Source: Cryptomeria japonica (taxonomy: Eukaryota; Streptophyta; Pinopsida; Cupressales; Cupressaceae). Taken from it: a stretch of DNA of 64,000 bases. Location of the stretch: assembly GCF_030272615.1 (NCBI RefSeq), contig NC_081407.1, forward strand, positions 379,641,179-379,705,178, in the 5' to 3' direction. The notes under the pieces are model-generated. The model did no database searches. It had not been told where the DNA came from and saw only the letters and a list, made by a program, of their open reading frames with translations. This document shows, one piece after another, positions 11,846 to 24,495 of the stretch; within the stretch, counting starts at the first letter, position 1; each line of letters opens with the position of its first letter. The position numbers and the translations under genes were made by a program.

Positions 11846-12594
11846 GTCAGCGTAGTCTACTAATGTCTTGTCATTATAGGTGGGCGGTGATTTGACACCA
11901 TTTTATAGGAGGGTGACATAACCTTTCATCATGTGGGTTAAGGTGATGTGATGGGAAAGCTTGGGTGAAGGACATGTATGTGAGGATCTTTTGTTTTGTG
12001 TGTGCGATGAGTCCCATGGTAATGTTTGAACTACACGACTTATGTGAGAGGCCCATGTTGGCTAATTCTTTGACCAACATGGTGATAAGTGATCTAACTT
12101 GATTAATACATCAAATGGTATTAATTATCATATTATGCCTCATAATCTAGAACATTTATGACAATGTTTGAAGTTATAGGGATACTCAGATATTTCCTAC
12201 AAGATTGCATATTTAAGAGAAAAGATTATGTGAAAGGATGGGTAGGACAAATTGTAATCTCTCTTTTATGATATTCAACCACAAGAAGTGAGTCACAATT
12301 ATTAGAGTTTGATAGGAAGAAGAAGCGACAAATATCTTTCTTGGGCGAGGTGTCCCACAAAAGACTTTAGTGAAATTTTAAGACAAATCACGACCTCATT
12401 ATTCACATTGTCAAGGTTGCTCTTAGAGATGAATTTCTGAATACGAATCATTGTCACAAGGTTAACAAAGACATTTCTGAATACTAATTATAAATCCCTA
12501 AACATAGATATGTGACACCAATATTTAATGCACATAACTTTTTTTCATATTTTTTTTTAACATATTTTTTAAGTTAATTTTGAAGTGCGATTAA
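11846..12594. other. Intergenic DNA, nothing recognised
   Basis: I see no domain motif, RNA gene or clear repeat here. A short minus-strand open frame near 11874-12080 has no recognisable feature. Confidence 0.5.
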
Positions 12595-12998
12595 TCATGT
12601 ACCTCTCCATCTTCGACAGCTCTCTGTCCACATTAAAAATTCCGCTTTCTAAGAAATCGCGCAGAAGCAACTTCAAACGGGGACCTTTCTCATAGTTTTC
12701 GAACCTCGTTTAAGTACGTGCTCCACAATCGCAGGGTTGGCAGTAACATACCCTCTTACTCCTGGGCGGTGTAATTTGGATGTAGCGGAGGGAGAAGTAG
12801 AGAGTGAGTCTGAAATCCAGTCGTGAAAGTTGTGCCTATTTTTTAAATCAAGGAAGGGAGAAAGCCGAGTATGGGGTAATGAGTCACCCCAACAGTATCA
12901 GCTCTTTTGCAGAACAAGTGCGCTACCGAGATAAAGGTGAGAGGCATCAGTGCAACACAAGAGAGGAATATCTGACAGTGAGCGCCATACTGTGCCAT
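12595..12998 (-). pseudogene. CYP94-type cytochrome P450, N-terminal relic
   Basis: The minus strand encodes the first 130 or so residues of a P450 of the CYP94/CYP86 clan. From an ATG at 12998 there is a hydrophobic N-terminal anchor, then THYPILGFLPSL, HNFHDWISDSL, HRPGVRGYVTANPAIVEHVL, RFENYEKGPRLKLLLRDFL and ESGIFNVDREL. The NP-x-x-VE-x-x-L block and the GIFNVDG-like block are typical of CYP94 fatty-acid omega-hydroxylases, which act at the endoplasmic reticulum in jasmonate and lipid metabolism. Two frame changes are needed to follow it, one after FLPSL and one after VEHVLK. A conserved Trp after GIFNVD-x-EL is Ser. The oxygen-binding, ExxR and heme-Cys parts are absent, so only an N-terminal fragment remains. 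Confidence 0.7.
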
Positions 12999-13039
12999 GG
13001 TCGCAGGTTGCTTGCACGCCAAATAAATGTCCTACATGT

Positions 13040-13320
13040 AAAATTCATGAGTATGATTCATGACTTATGTATGATTCATGCCTTATGTGCATTCATATGC
13101 TTTACACCCTATGTGTATTCAGTGCATACTTCATGCTCTACATGTATTCATGTGTATGACTCATGCCTTATGCATATTCAGGTAAATGCTTCACGTGTTA
13201 CATGTTTGATTTATGTCTATTATATCTTCAACATGGTTACTTCATGGGTGTATGTACCACCTAATGTATACACTTCATGTTTGATGTGTCTCCAAACAAG
13301 TTTATTTCATGAGTAGTTTT
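13040..13320. repeat. Degenerate tandem repeat built on ttcatgccttatgtgtattca
   Basis: Units of about 20-30 bases with the core TTCATG followed by a CTTATGTGTATTCA-like stretch recur about ten times with much drift. It immediately follows the start of the P450 relic. It makes an open frame on the plus strand, but the frame has no protein motif. Confidence 0.45.
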
Positions 13321-15107
13321 ATGAGTACTTATAAATGTTCCAAGAGCTATATTCTTGCATTCAAATTAAATGGCATGTATGTTTTAGATTATGAAGACAC
13401 CTTTGTTTGTAAATAAAACATTACTAAAAATAGCATAGGAATGGTTGAACATTAAAATGCCATGAAAACCTATAAGTTTGATTCCATGGGATAGAAAGAA
13501 AGAGCACATGAAAATATGGATGCATCAACACCATAAAGTGAGCATGCAAGAAACTAATGAGTATGGTAAGAAAATGTGTTAGAGAATAATAACAACTCAC
13601 CATGTATCCATGATAGACATTAAGATGCTAAGGCATGGGACAATAACCATAAGATCATGAGAGGGGTAGTCTATAATAGCAACACCATCCTCTAGGGAAT
13701 GATTGTGACAAGTTTACATAACAAGAAATCTTAGTCTCTAAGTCAAATAATATGTCCTAGATATCAAAATTAAATTTAGAAAATATCAAGCATTCTTGAC
13801 ATCCAAAGAAACACATTTCTTATTCACTCTACACAACACTAAGTGATACAACCTCTATATATCTTTTGAGAAAATTATCTTGCAAATTGACATAAGGCCT
13901 ACCCACAACTTATGAAACAAGAACATAGACAACTTTGTTTACTAATCATGAACAATGCGTAATGATGAATAAAAAGTCTCTTCCATTTTCTAAATCTAAA
14001 CAATACTTGTCCAAATAATTAAACATATGTTAGGACTACAAAATCTGCATCTAGTTTTTGTCATAAGGGGTTTGCCTATTGGTTATCAATTTTAAGTTCA
14101 TAAAATGAGGCTTATTTTCATTGATTTTCACTTGCAAAGGGATTTTATTTTTAAAGTTTTATCACTTCCCTTAGTTTCCCATTGTATGTTTTCCCTAGTC
14201 ACAATGTTGTTATGACCCCTTGTGTCATGTTTAAGCTCTGCATCCCCGCAAGGTGGTTTTCATTTGTAAACTTTATGATTGCGGGCCCGCAGGCTTAATT
14301 GTTTAGTAAGTTGAGAGGATTCCACGTCGGGCCACAAGGTGATAAGCATTGTTGAATTTTTGATAGAGGGCCCGTGGAAGATGTCAAAGCCAGTAAGCAT
14401 ATCCCACATCCTCGTATGGAGGCTAAAAGTTAACAGAAGCATGTTACGGGCTTGCGGGAAGATAAAAGTGCAATGAGTTAATTGAGGCTTTAGTACCTCG
14501 CATCCCCACATGCATATTCCACAAAGTCTAAAGAGATTAGTGGGTGTGCGAAATGAAGGTGGATTCTATGTTAGCTAGAAGTGGGTATTTTGCAATCCTG
14601 TAGAGGTGAAGCCAAAGGAAATAAAAGGCTCGCAGGGGTGCGGTAGCTCTTTGATGAATTTTCAACAAGGATACGTGGCACTCCTGACATGTCAGAAAAG
14701 CTCCATGTGGATTTCAATGCAAGTATCACCGTTTCATCTGATTGCTTGGACAACATCGATGATGGAAATTCAAATTGACTACTTGCGAATTCAATTAGCA
14801 TGCTGCATTTATTGCTCAAAGCACTAGTTTTCATTGCAGTTAGCTACCAGATTGATTCATAATTGAGATGTTGCTTCTAAAATTGCATCCGTGCAACCGA
14901 GAAAGTGCCATTGCAAGCTGAGGAGTGCAGAGAATTCCAAGGAAATTGTGTGAATTGAAGGTATTTTGGATGCTAAAGTGAGTTTTGAATAGTGTAGTTT
15001 GTTTCCCCTTGGCCCTAGGGTTTTATGCACTCTGATTTGGAGTAGTTCTTCTCTATCTTTGTGAATTGTTAAAATATCTAAGAAGGGAGGGAGTTCTTCT
15101 AAGGGAA
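13321..15107. other. Intergenic DNA, possible 5' flank of the unknown element at 15.1 kb
   Basis: No coding motif or RNA gene is recognisable. The part from about 14.2 kb is less AT-rich than its surroundings and may belong to the 5' untranslated part of the unit that starts at 15108, but I found no terminal repeat to mark a boundary. Confidence 0.4.
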
Positions 15108-18100
15108 AAAATGAATGAAATGGACAAGGCCATACAAAACCCTCCCACAATTGAGGTTTGGGATAATGAACCAGAGCAAGAAGGGTTGCTGGAGAAGAAC
15201 AGGAGGTTTCCCAACTAGAGGTGGTTCCCAATCCAAAAAGCAGAAGGACAATAGAGAAGGGATAGGCCTCAACGCTGAAGGAGCCAAAAGAGAAAAAACC
15301 TAGGGCTCCGAGGAAGAAGAAAGAAACTCAGGCACCTGAGGTGGCTTTGACTGAGGGTCATCAAATTGCTGAAGAGAGGTTGGGAGAGCATGCACAAACA
15401 CTCCAGGCTGCTATTGAAGCACCTACGGTCACCGTTGAAGAGGAGGATCCCACACTATATCAAGACCTTTTTGATGTGCTTCCTACATCCAACACAAGCA
15501 TCAAAGACAATGATGACCTAATGGACGAATTCTTGCAATGTGGGGTTGCCTTCATTCTTGAGAGGGGCTAGAATTTGTTCCAATATTTTTACAACAATAA
15601 GGATGAAGCCATTCCTAGGTCAAATCCTTGGTGGTTTGATGTGGCCAAGTTGATTGTGCTTGATATCTTTGTAGAAGTTGATTTGAAAAGGGCTTTAGCA
15701 AAGATGTATGACCCTACATCAAGAACAATCCGAATAGCTGAGGGCATAGTTTTTGTTGACATAGGCCCATTGGAGATTGTTAATTGTTTTGGTCTCACAA
15801 GAAATGCTCTAGTGGACATTGAAGCAAAGAAATTTGACTAGGAGTATCAAGTGAGAAAAAGGCATTAAAGGGAGAAGGAGGTTCCCCTATTTAGGAAGAA
15901 GGATTGGCATTTTGATATAGTACCAATTCTTCCCATTGAGAAAGAGCCTTTTGTTGTTGAGTCATTTGAAAATAATTTTGTTAAAACTTATTTTTCTCTT
16001 TGTCAGATTTTGGGGGAGGATGCCTAGGAGAAGATGTCAGTTGGGATAATGTTGATGGGGATGAAAATTTAGCATAAGTATGTCAATGTGGAATATAATT
16101 ACACCTCATTCATTTCTAGGCAAATTCATGAAGGGCTAATGGAAGCAGTAAATAAGCCCTTGGAGATTAAAATGAAGTATTCATCCTTATTGTCTCATTT
16201 GATTCTTTTTCAACATAAGTATGAGTTGAGCCCTAATCTTCAACTCAAATTTTATGATATGCATCGTGTGGCCTTTCCTGTGCAGAGGTGGTGCCATGTG
16301 GAGGATAGAACATGTGAAGTGGTTAACTGTATTGTATATCATTAACATTTTGCGATTAAAATTATATCAAGGTTGGGTGTGGTACTCAATAGAATACCAG
16401 CTAAGGTCATGGACTTTTTGAGGCCCAAAGAAAATAGATTGGATAATGAGGGAAGGTTCAATTTTGTTGATTGTTTCTTATTTTCTAACTACACAATAGT
16501 AAGGATCTATGAGTACCCCCAATCCCCTCACCAACTACTGATTTATGTTTCTCCAAGGTTAGATTTTCTTGAATTCATGTGGCAGATGTTGTGGACTTAG
16601 AAATTTCATTTGGTGGAGCAGGAGAAAGGCTCTCTTCTTCCCAAGTCCACAAGGTTTGGTGAGCTTGCAATTCGAGATAAGGTATTGGCCAAACTACAAA
16701 ATTATTTGATAACTAGATATGCATTGAAATATGGCAAGAGGAGGAATTTTGACCCAGAAGGATTCATAAGTTGCCTTAGAGTCAAAATTAAAAGAGGGTC
16801 TTTTAATTATGATTTGGATTTGAATGAAGATATAGTAAGAAATTTCCTTAGCACATAGAAAGCCCTCCAAAGAAGGAAGAAATGGAGAATTCTCATAAAA
16901 ATTGAGAATAATACAAGGGCTAAGTTCACTAATTTTCAAGGATTCTTCTCTAAGGAAGGAAGGACTATCATGAGGATTGAGTAAATGTTTGAGAAGTTTG
17001 AGTTCATTTTTATAGGGACTTACAACATTGAAGATGATATGGCCCATGAGGAAATAGGGGAGCACACTCCAAGATATGTTCCAGAGCAATAGATACTACA
17101 TGTGCGGGAAGTACAACAAGAGGGAGTTGCAGGAGGCCATGGTAGCATGGATGTCATTGAGGAATAAGTTGAGAAAATTCTCTCCTCACCTCCTAGGGAT
17201 GTGCTAATCATTGAGGAACCTCAGAGAAAAAGAGCTTTTGGCAAACCTTTCCCAATTGATAAATGTGAAGATGAGAAAGCAATTGTTGCTCATACAATTT
17301 TGTTAGATGAAGATTTTGTAAAGAGACCTAGATTCAAGGCTCTATGGTTGGTCCTCCCGAAGGTGTCCCAGAGATTCAATGTCTAGATGATCTTAATTTA
17401 GATCATGTAACCCCACAAGAAGATAGAAAAATTATTAATGAGAGTGGGTTGTTGCTTATATCGGGATGGAATTTAGAAGCAATATTTTTGTTTGATCAAA
17501 TAAGGCAACAGTCAGATCCCACCTTTGTAGTATAATTTGAAAAGGATGGAGGGAAAAGTGGGTCAAGATATTATCCCACTCTTAAGGCATTATCCCAATG
17601 GGTGAGAACCCCAAGCACTGACAAGCCTAGAGTCCTAATTAGAGTTGAAGAAAGGAGAGGGGATGGGGAAATTATAAGAACTTTAATAACGTATACATCT
17701 ACTATTGAAGCAGCAACATTGTCAATGCATTCGACCATGTTTTCTCTAGATGTTGTAAAGTTGCAAGAAAAGGAAAAAAATGGCAAATGTTATTGTAAGA
17801 GAGAGTAGAGATGCATCAGTCCTATACACAAGTGCTAGTCGAGAGTTCTCAACAAAAGAAGCGGTTAGAAAAGTGAGCGATTGCACCCCTTCCTATGATC
17901 ATCTAACAGGGGGGATCATCAAAGGGGATCATCAAAGGTTGTGGAGGAGATTAGTTCTTTAAAGAAGGAAATTAATTGTTTTCAGCAACAATTACAGGCT
18001 AAAGATCAACAAATTTTGATAATAGAGTCAATGGCAAAAGATAAGGTTGTAACAATGATCAAGGGAACCTTGTCACATTTGTTGAGATCAATTTAGAATA

Positions 18101-18705
18101 GAATTGAATATGTTTACAATTCTTTTTGCATTCGTTCAGAAAGGGCTACTCAATTCTCCAAGTTTTTGATTGACTTGAAGGAAATTTTTGAAGGATGGAA
18201 AGCTCTTGGGCCAAAGATCAAAGATTTAACTATTGTGGTCCAATACATGCCCAAGCCACCTCAACCATTGAAATATTTTTGCAAAGCTTATGAATCACTT
18301 GTTAATGAGAAACGTTATTTAGAAGACAAGGATGGAGCAATTAAGGAAAGAATGTAGAGCTGTAATGAATTGAAACATTGGACCATCCCTGTCCTTCACA
18401 CTGAAAATTCAGAGTTGAAGCCTTTTGATGGGTGGAAAATGCAATATGAAGATATAATTAATGTTGTCATTCAGAAAATAGTTGATAAAGACTATATAAA
18501 TGAATCAATATATTATTCAGCTATTGACAAGCTAATTGCAACTGATACAGTGTACTCAAGGTTTGTTGCGGGTGTCAGAGTGGTTATTGATACCAAATGT
18601 AAAGAGGCTCCAAACCGCATGTAGTTAATCAAAAGTGTGGAATGGCCAATGGGTTTTGTAGTTCATAGCTGGCACGAAAATCATTGTGATGTTAAGGATG
18701 TTTGA
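15108..18705 (+). pseudogene. Large decayed coding region of unknown function
   Basis: A long coding trace runs on the plus strand. It opens with an ATG and a charged Lys-rich segment, then a region rich in Glu and Asp. A well-preserved block follows in a single frame from about 15341 to 17386 (NPWWFDVAKLIVLDIFVEVD, RTIRIAEGIVFVDIG, FPVQRWCHVEDRTCEVVN, LRPKENRLDNEGRFNFVDC). The last part continues in other frames (EIFEGWKALGPKIKDL, KPFDGWKMQYEDI). About a dozen in-frame stops and a few frame changes show it is dead. I do not recognise a domain. The block near 15.7 kb has a loose resemblance to the LINE ORF3 block around VSEETISQAT, so it may be another mobile-element-borne protein of the same broad kind. 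No RT or transposase motif is seen. Confidence 0.5.
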
Positions 18706-20039
18706 GGAGGTGTCTCACCAGCTAGGATTGAAGAATATTTGAAGGAGGTAGTTATGCATTTTGTTAAAGGCATAGCATTCATCTTCTCAAGGTACAACAA
18801 CTTCTTGTTTTGAAGTATAAAGATACTTTTGGCATATTCTGTAATGATGCAATGCAATTTTGACATGTTTCATCAACCTAAAGCTTGTTTTGCTCCTTGT
18901 TTTCTATAAAAGGAGTTCAGGGCTAGTTGACAAAGGGTTCTGAAATTTTGTAATCGACATATACTAGATAAATAATTGTTCTGAGCATAGGGTCTTAATG
19001 TTATTTAAATTGTATATCCACAGTTTTTTGGATTAATAGACATCTCCCCATGTTTTGTCTCTCTATTTTATTTCCTTGTCTTTCATGATTCCTGTTTATC
19101 ATGGATGAATGAGTGTTTTATTTGCATTCATGTGTGAATGTGTAATTGCATAGTTAAGATTTTTATCAAGGAAAAGATTAAATACTTGCTATGAATTGTA
19201 GTGGATGATTAAATGGCAGATATCCCATAAGTATGATTCATGGTGGGATCTGTTAGATATTGATGTAAGACATCTTTATTTGGGAAATTGATTGTGGGAT
19301 TGTTACATCTAGGAAATGTTGACTCTGTAACATTAGGATAGGCACTAGTCTGTATGTTGTTATTATATTTTAGACACGTCCTATTTGACAATCATTGAAT
19401 TTCTATTTTAATTTAAGTTTCATTTGTTATGTGTTCTTATTTTCTCAGAAGCCATTGTAGCTTTCACATATTGGGAATGGACTGGTGTCTTTAGGCAATT
19501 ATGTATGTGTATTGGTGTGGAACTCTAAGAATTATCTGCTTGTAAGGGATGTTCTGTAGGAATTGTGTTATCTTTATGAATATCCTGTAGGTTTACCCAC
19601 TTGGATTTTGTAGAGCCCAAAGTGTAGAATAATTCCTTTGTCCTTGGAATTCTTGTCAATTGGCCATCTAGCTTGGAATGGTAAATGCAACAAAGATTTG
19701 AATCGCTTTTGTTATGACTACTAGATGGAAAACACAAACAACATGTAAAGATCATGTTTGAAACTCAAAACAAGTTTATAAATCTAATTAAGTACATGCT
19801 CATCACTCTATCAAGTTACTTTATCAATAGTCAAGATCACCACATTACACCTTCTCTCAAAAAAATCTATTAAGATATAACTATCATTAAAACAATAAAG
19901 ACTTCTATTTTAGGTTGATCTATAATATGAGGATAATGAGAATGAACCAAAAAAGACATGAATATATTTAAAAAAATAATCGTATTTTAGGTCATAGATG
20001 GTGTCATGTTTCTAGTCGTCATCTTAATATTTGTTAAGT
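18706..20039. other. Intergenic DNA with a TATA-like stretch
   Basis: A sequence tttctataaaaggagttc near 18900 looks like a promoter core and lies just downstream of the unknown coding region. This would fit an LTR, but no matching copy was found upstream of 15.1 kb. The rest shows nothing recognisable. Confidence 0.35.
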
Positions 20040-20480
20040 TCTTGGTGTTAACAGAAAGGTGTTAACTGAGGCTCTAATTGCGGGCTCAGGCCCCACGAAG
20101 TCCTTGGTTAAAGCCACCCCTGATTCTACCTTAGTGTCTTCTGGCTTTGGAATTATGTGTCGCAAAAAGGTGTCATTCTCTTATAAAGTGTTAAGTTTAT
20201 GCCAGGATTGGTAGAATAAAATTTCCTCCATGTAATCAACCCTCTCTTTGTGCCTTTCTTGGGTGGTTGTGCTAGTTTTTTGTTTTCTAATCTTTCTGTT
20301 TTTGCTAGTTTTCTAGTTTCTTTATTGGCTTTCGAGATGCCTTGCTCGGTTTTGTTCTATGTTAGTGGTGGGTTTTTTGGCTAGCTGCACATCCCTCGTG
20401 CGCCCCAGGTATCACTTTGTGGATATCTAATGGTGCAGGCCTATCCCACTTTTATTTAACAAAATACAAAGATGCATCCA
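20040..20480 (+). repeat. LINE 3'-end-like sequence (tentative)
   Basis: The stretch is T- and G-rich and ends in a pyrimidine-rich segment with GCAGGCCTATCCCACTTTT and then TTTAACAAAATACAAAG, similar in style to the 3' ends of plant L1 elements such as the one ending at 35889. No target repeats or coding motif were found, so this is a weak call. Confidence 0.25.
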
Positions 20481-20621
20481 AGATATTGTGCTTATGTTGG
20501 GTCAACCCAAATCAATCTTTTACATTTTAAGTAATTAAAATAAACAAATAAATAAAATAAAAAAATTAAGATGAGAGAAAAATTATTTGAAAACTAATTA
20601 ATAGGTAACCCTAGACCAAAT

Positions 20622-20780
20622 TTGCAACTTGAGGTAAGAAGTGATTTATATCATAAATTGTCAAGGAGTTGGTTCAAGACCCTTCAATTGCAAAGGATTT
20701 TAGAAAAAGATAAAAAACAATCATTGCTTGAGGACAACCAATTTTGGGAAGGGGGGAATTGTCACTGCCCTAAAGTTTCA
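20622..20780 (+). mobile_element. 3' end fragment of a Ty3/Gypsy element (tentative)
   Basis: A short frame ends in SLLEDNQFWEGGN, similar to the C-terminus of many plant Gypsy polyproteins. It is followed by the purine run gggaaggggggaat and by TGTCACTGCCC, which would be the start of a 3' LTR at about 20759. The far end of that LTR was not found. It is a fossil fragment. Confidence 0.3.
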
Positions 20781-22052
20781 ACCCTTATAACCAATAATTC
20801 CTTGAAAGACCAAATTGTATTTTGATACTTGATCAGGTTGAAACAAGTTAAACATTTTGATAAAAATCAAACAATTCAATAAAGACATCAATGCTTGATA
20901 TGATAGTTGTGGATCATGTACTACAATGATTGTTCAAGATATATTATTTTAATTATATTTTGAATTATAATAATATTTTTTTATAAAATAATATTTATGT
21001 TTATAATTATTAGATGTGTGTCCATTATAACATATTTGAAGTGTCAAAACATTAAATATTTATATGTTTAAGTTAATGTGTAAAATATTTTCAATCACTA
21101 TGGGTTTAAAAAAGTTTTAAATTTGATAAGTGGGACACTTTTTGAAGTAGTTTCTTTTAACAATTAAGCATAATGCACATATATGTTTTTTTCAATTAAG
21201 AAAAATATGAATTTGATAACTATATTTTCAAAAATCAATACTAGATTTTTATCTTTAACTCTGTATAATTAATTAATATTTAAATGAAGATTTAAGATTT
21301 ATCTTAAAAATTATTCACATAATACAATTATTTTCACATTAGAAATATTAAATATTTATTTTTAATTATATTAATTTTCATATTTTAAAACATAATATAT
21401 AATAGAAATTTAAATAATTTTATATAATATTTAAAAAATTATACATTAAATTTTCATCATCATTAATTTATATATATTTATTATATTATCATTAATAAAA
21501 ATATTATTTAATATTAAAATATCAAATCATTAAAATCATTTAAAATTTAAAATTAAGTATCACAAACATTTATAAATAATCCTCTTTTAAAAATAAAGCT
21601 TTTCCATCCTCTACCATCCTCTACCTAATCTCGATGATTAAATTATTTTATTTGATTGAATGTTTTAGAGATCATCCTTTTATTACAAATAAATAGAAGA
21701 ATTCCGAACAAATAAAAAATGACACGCTATCTATGAGAATAAAAACAAATAATAACCAATTATTATATCACTTACAAAACTGCTCAGCATTTTCGAAAAT
21801 TCTTACCTATTTTTATTACCTTTCTTCAAGCTTATGTTTTTTTTTTTCATAACAGAAGTGTCAAAAAGAGGGAAATATTATTAATTCTTATCTGCATGTT
21901 AAAATGACCCGCTAACGTCAAATAGGAATATGCAAGCAAGGAACGGAAAATAAGAACGACAAACCAAAGGTGAAAGTGGCAAATAGAAACTAACAGTGAA
22001 AGTGGCAACTCATTTCTAGGAACTTTGAAATGTTGTCCGTCAAATATTTACA
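20781..22052. other. Strongly AT-rich DNA upstream of kinase relic B
   Basis: Long A/T runs dominate, especially 20.94-21.56 kb. If the Gypsy call at 20.6 kb is right, part of this could be its LTR. Near 21970-22010 the short segment GTGAAAGTGGCAA is repeated. No gene is seen. Confidence 0.4.
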
Positions 22053-23567
22053 TGGGAAACTTTAGGGGATGTTTCAGATTTCTGCCTTGCTATTGAACTT
22101 CATGGAGGCTGGTGATACTCTTTTGTTGGGTGCCTCGCTTACTGGAAATCAGACAATCATTTCAAAGAATGGCACATTTGAGTTGGGATTCTTCACCCCA
22201 AATGGAAGCAACTGGTATATTGGCATCTGGTATGCCCAGATACCACAGAAGACATATGTTTGGGTGGCTAACAGGGAGACTCCCACAAGAAACTGGTCTG
22301 GTATTTTGAAACTGTCGAGTGAAGGGAATCTTGTACTGTTCGATGCAGAGGGCTCATCATTTTGGTCAGTCAACACAACAGATAAGGCCTCCCGTGCTGT
22401 GATATTGGATTCTAACCTAATTTTTTAATGCTGAGAGATAGCAATAAATCTAAGACTTTTTGGCAATTTCGACAAACCTGTCGATACCTTGTTGCTGGGG
22501 ATGACTTTCGGTGGGCGGCAAAAGTTGGTCTCTTGGAAAAACTCATTCGATCCCACTCTTGGGTTTTTCTCCTTACACATGGATCCATCTGGAAGCAAAC
22601 AATTTGTGCTGACATGGAACAATCCTATACAGTATTGGGAGAGTGGGACATGGGACGGCAAAATTTACACTGGAGTTCCAGAAAGTGAAGACAAACATTA
22701 TTTCTACATGACTGTTGAAATTAATAGTACTAGTTTGTTTCATAATTATACGTTGAATCCTCAGTTCATTGCTCTGTAGCTTCATACCCATAGACAATCG
22801 CGCGTGGGTTTCGCAAGACTGGGTGTCCAGTGGCTGTGTTCGAGAGAGCCTGTTAAACTGCGTCACTGACCGATTCATCGACCTTGGTGTAACTTTGCCT
22901 GACGATTACGCTTCCTCATACCCTGCATCCTCAAAGAAACATTGCCAGGAAGCTTGTCTCTGCAACTTCTCGCTCACTGCGTTTAGATTCATTCCGCCTT
23001 TAGGGCCCTGCCAAATCTGGTCTGGAGATTTGCTCAACATGTGCAACTCTACTCCATCAACAAGCAACTCAAGTGTCTTAATTAAAGTAAGTGCCTCTCG
23101 ACTTTCCAGGAAACACAAACGGACAAGTACACTGGGCGTCGTGATTGGAATTGTAGGTGTACTAACCATTGTTCTGGGTATCTCTTCAATTTTAATTTAG
23201 CAGAGACATCAGTGGCGGTCGATGGATAATGCAGATTCCGCGGACTCTTTTCTGAGAATGTTTAGTTACAAGGAGTTGAAAATTGCAACAAGGAATTTCA
23301 GGTCTAAGTTAGGGAGTGGAGGATTCGGCTTGGTGTTCAAAGGGTGTCTACCAGACGGTACAGTTGTGGCCGTAAGAAAAAATGAAGGGTTCGAGACAAG
23401 ATGAGAAGCATTTTTGAGTGGAAATCAGTTCTCTTGGAAACATACAACATGTCAATTTGGTCAGGCTTCGACGGTTTTGTGCAGAAGGATCGAGACGGTT
23501 ACTGATTTATGAGTACATGCTCAAAGGCTCTCTGAATTCCTTACTGTTCACCGGCAATTGTAAAAGT

Positions 23568-23907
23568 TGTTGGCATGTGATGCTGACGTCTCACTGCCGT
23601 TAAATTCAAACTTCACCAATATGCACCGACCATGCACTACGCTTCAATAACATGCACCGACCATGCACTATAAATTTAGACAAGTTGTTTGCATATTTCT
23701 TCATGCAGAATTCCATAAGATAGGAGTTAAAACTGTCTGTTCAAATCTCTATTAATAAGAGGTGATTGTAATGCAATGAGGGTAATTTACAAGTAATAAA
23801 ATTCTATTTTGGTGTTGCAGCACATTACGAGATTTTTTCGTGTTTATTCCTATGTGTTTAATTTTTTGTGTGTGTTTTAAACTTCTCCACTCCATCCACC
23901 TCCTTCA
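23568..23907 (+). mobile_element. Solo LTR (about 340 bp) inside kinase relic B
   Basis: Between the kinase N-lobe and catalytic loop is a 340-base insertion absent from relics A and C. It begins TGTTGGCATG, ends CTCCTTCA and is flanked by AAAGT (23563-23567) and GAAGT (23908-23912), a 4 of 5 match. TG...CA ends and a 5-bp repeat fit a solo LTR left by recombination of a Copia-like element. The orientation is taken from the TG and CA ends only. Confidence 0.6.
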
Positions 23908-24065
23908 GAAGTAAACAGGAGGTAGCTGATTGGAAGACCCGATTTGAGATCGCACTAGGTACTGCAAGAGGATGACTTTATCTTCACGAAGAATGCAAAG
24001 ATTGCATCATTCACTGCGACATTAAGCCCGAAAACATTGTGTTGGACAGTAATTTTTTACTGTAG

Positions 24066-24480
24066 TGTTGGAAGGAATAATTTCTCCAGATCCAAATTGC
24101 ATGCAGCCATGTTAGGCACCGCAAGAAATAAGAAAAAGGAACAGTTAGTTCCCATTTCCTCCCGCATGCACAGCTATCTATAGTTGGCTTTGTGCTCGAA
24201 TCTCTATCCACCGTTATGAAAACAGTTAAAACATGATTTGGGCGATATTTGTTCATGCATAGTTATTAGATAGTTATCTCACTATTTTGATCTCCTCTCC
24301 ACCGTAAAACTGTTATGTCAAACAGTTATTTTTGCATATGATCTCTTCTATAAATGAAGGCAATATACTACGTTTTATGGTATCAATCAATAAATAAAAA
24401 TTTGTTTTGTATATTATAGCATACGTTTATCTGTCTCAGTTTTTTGTTATTTTTTATTTTTCTCTGATCTATTTCTTTCA
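24066..24480 (+). repeat. 5' LTR of the 1.9-kb element
   Basis: It starts TGTTGGAAGG and ends ATTTCTTTCA. A TATA-like CTATAAATGAAGG lies about 130 bases before the end, where Copia LTR promoters usually sit. It matches 25564-25975 along its full length. Confidence 0.85.
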
Positions 24481-24483
24481 TAT

Positions 24484-24495
24484 TGGTATCAGAGC
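24484..24495 (+). other. Primer-binding site, tRNA-iMet type
   Basis: TGGTATCAGAGC, exactly complementary to the 3' end of plant initiator Met tRNA, lies 3 bases after the 5' LTR. This sets the plus orientation of the element. Confidence 0.9.

Noticed and set aside
12804-13316. Plus-strand open frame of 170 codons
   Set aside because: Its first half is antisense to the P450 relic and its second half is a degenerate repeat; no protein motif is seen.
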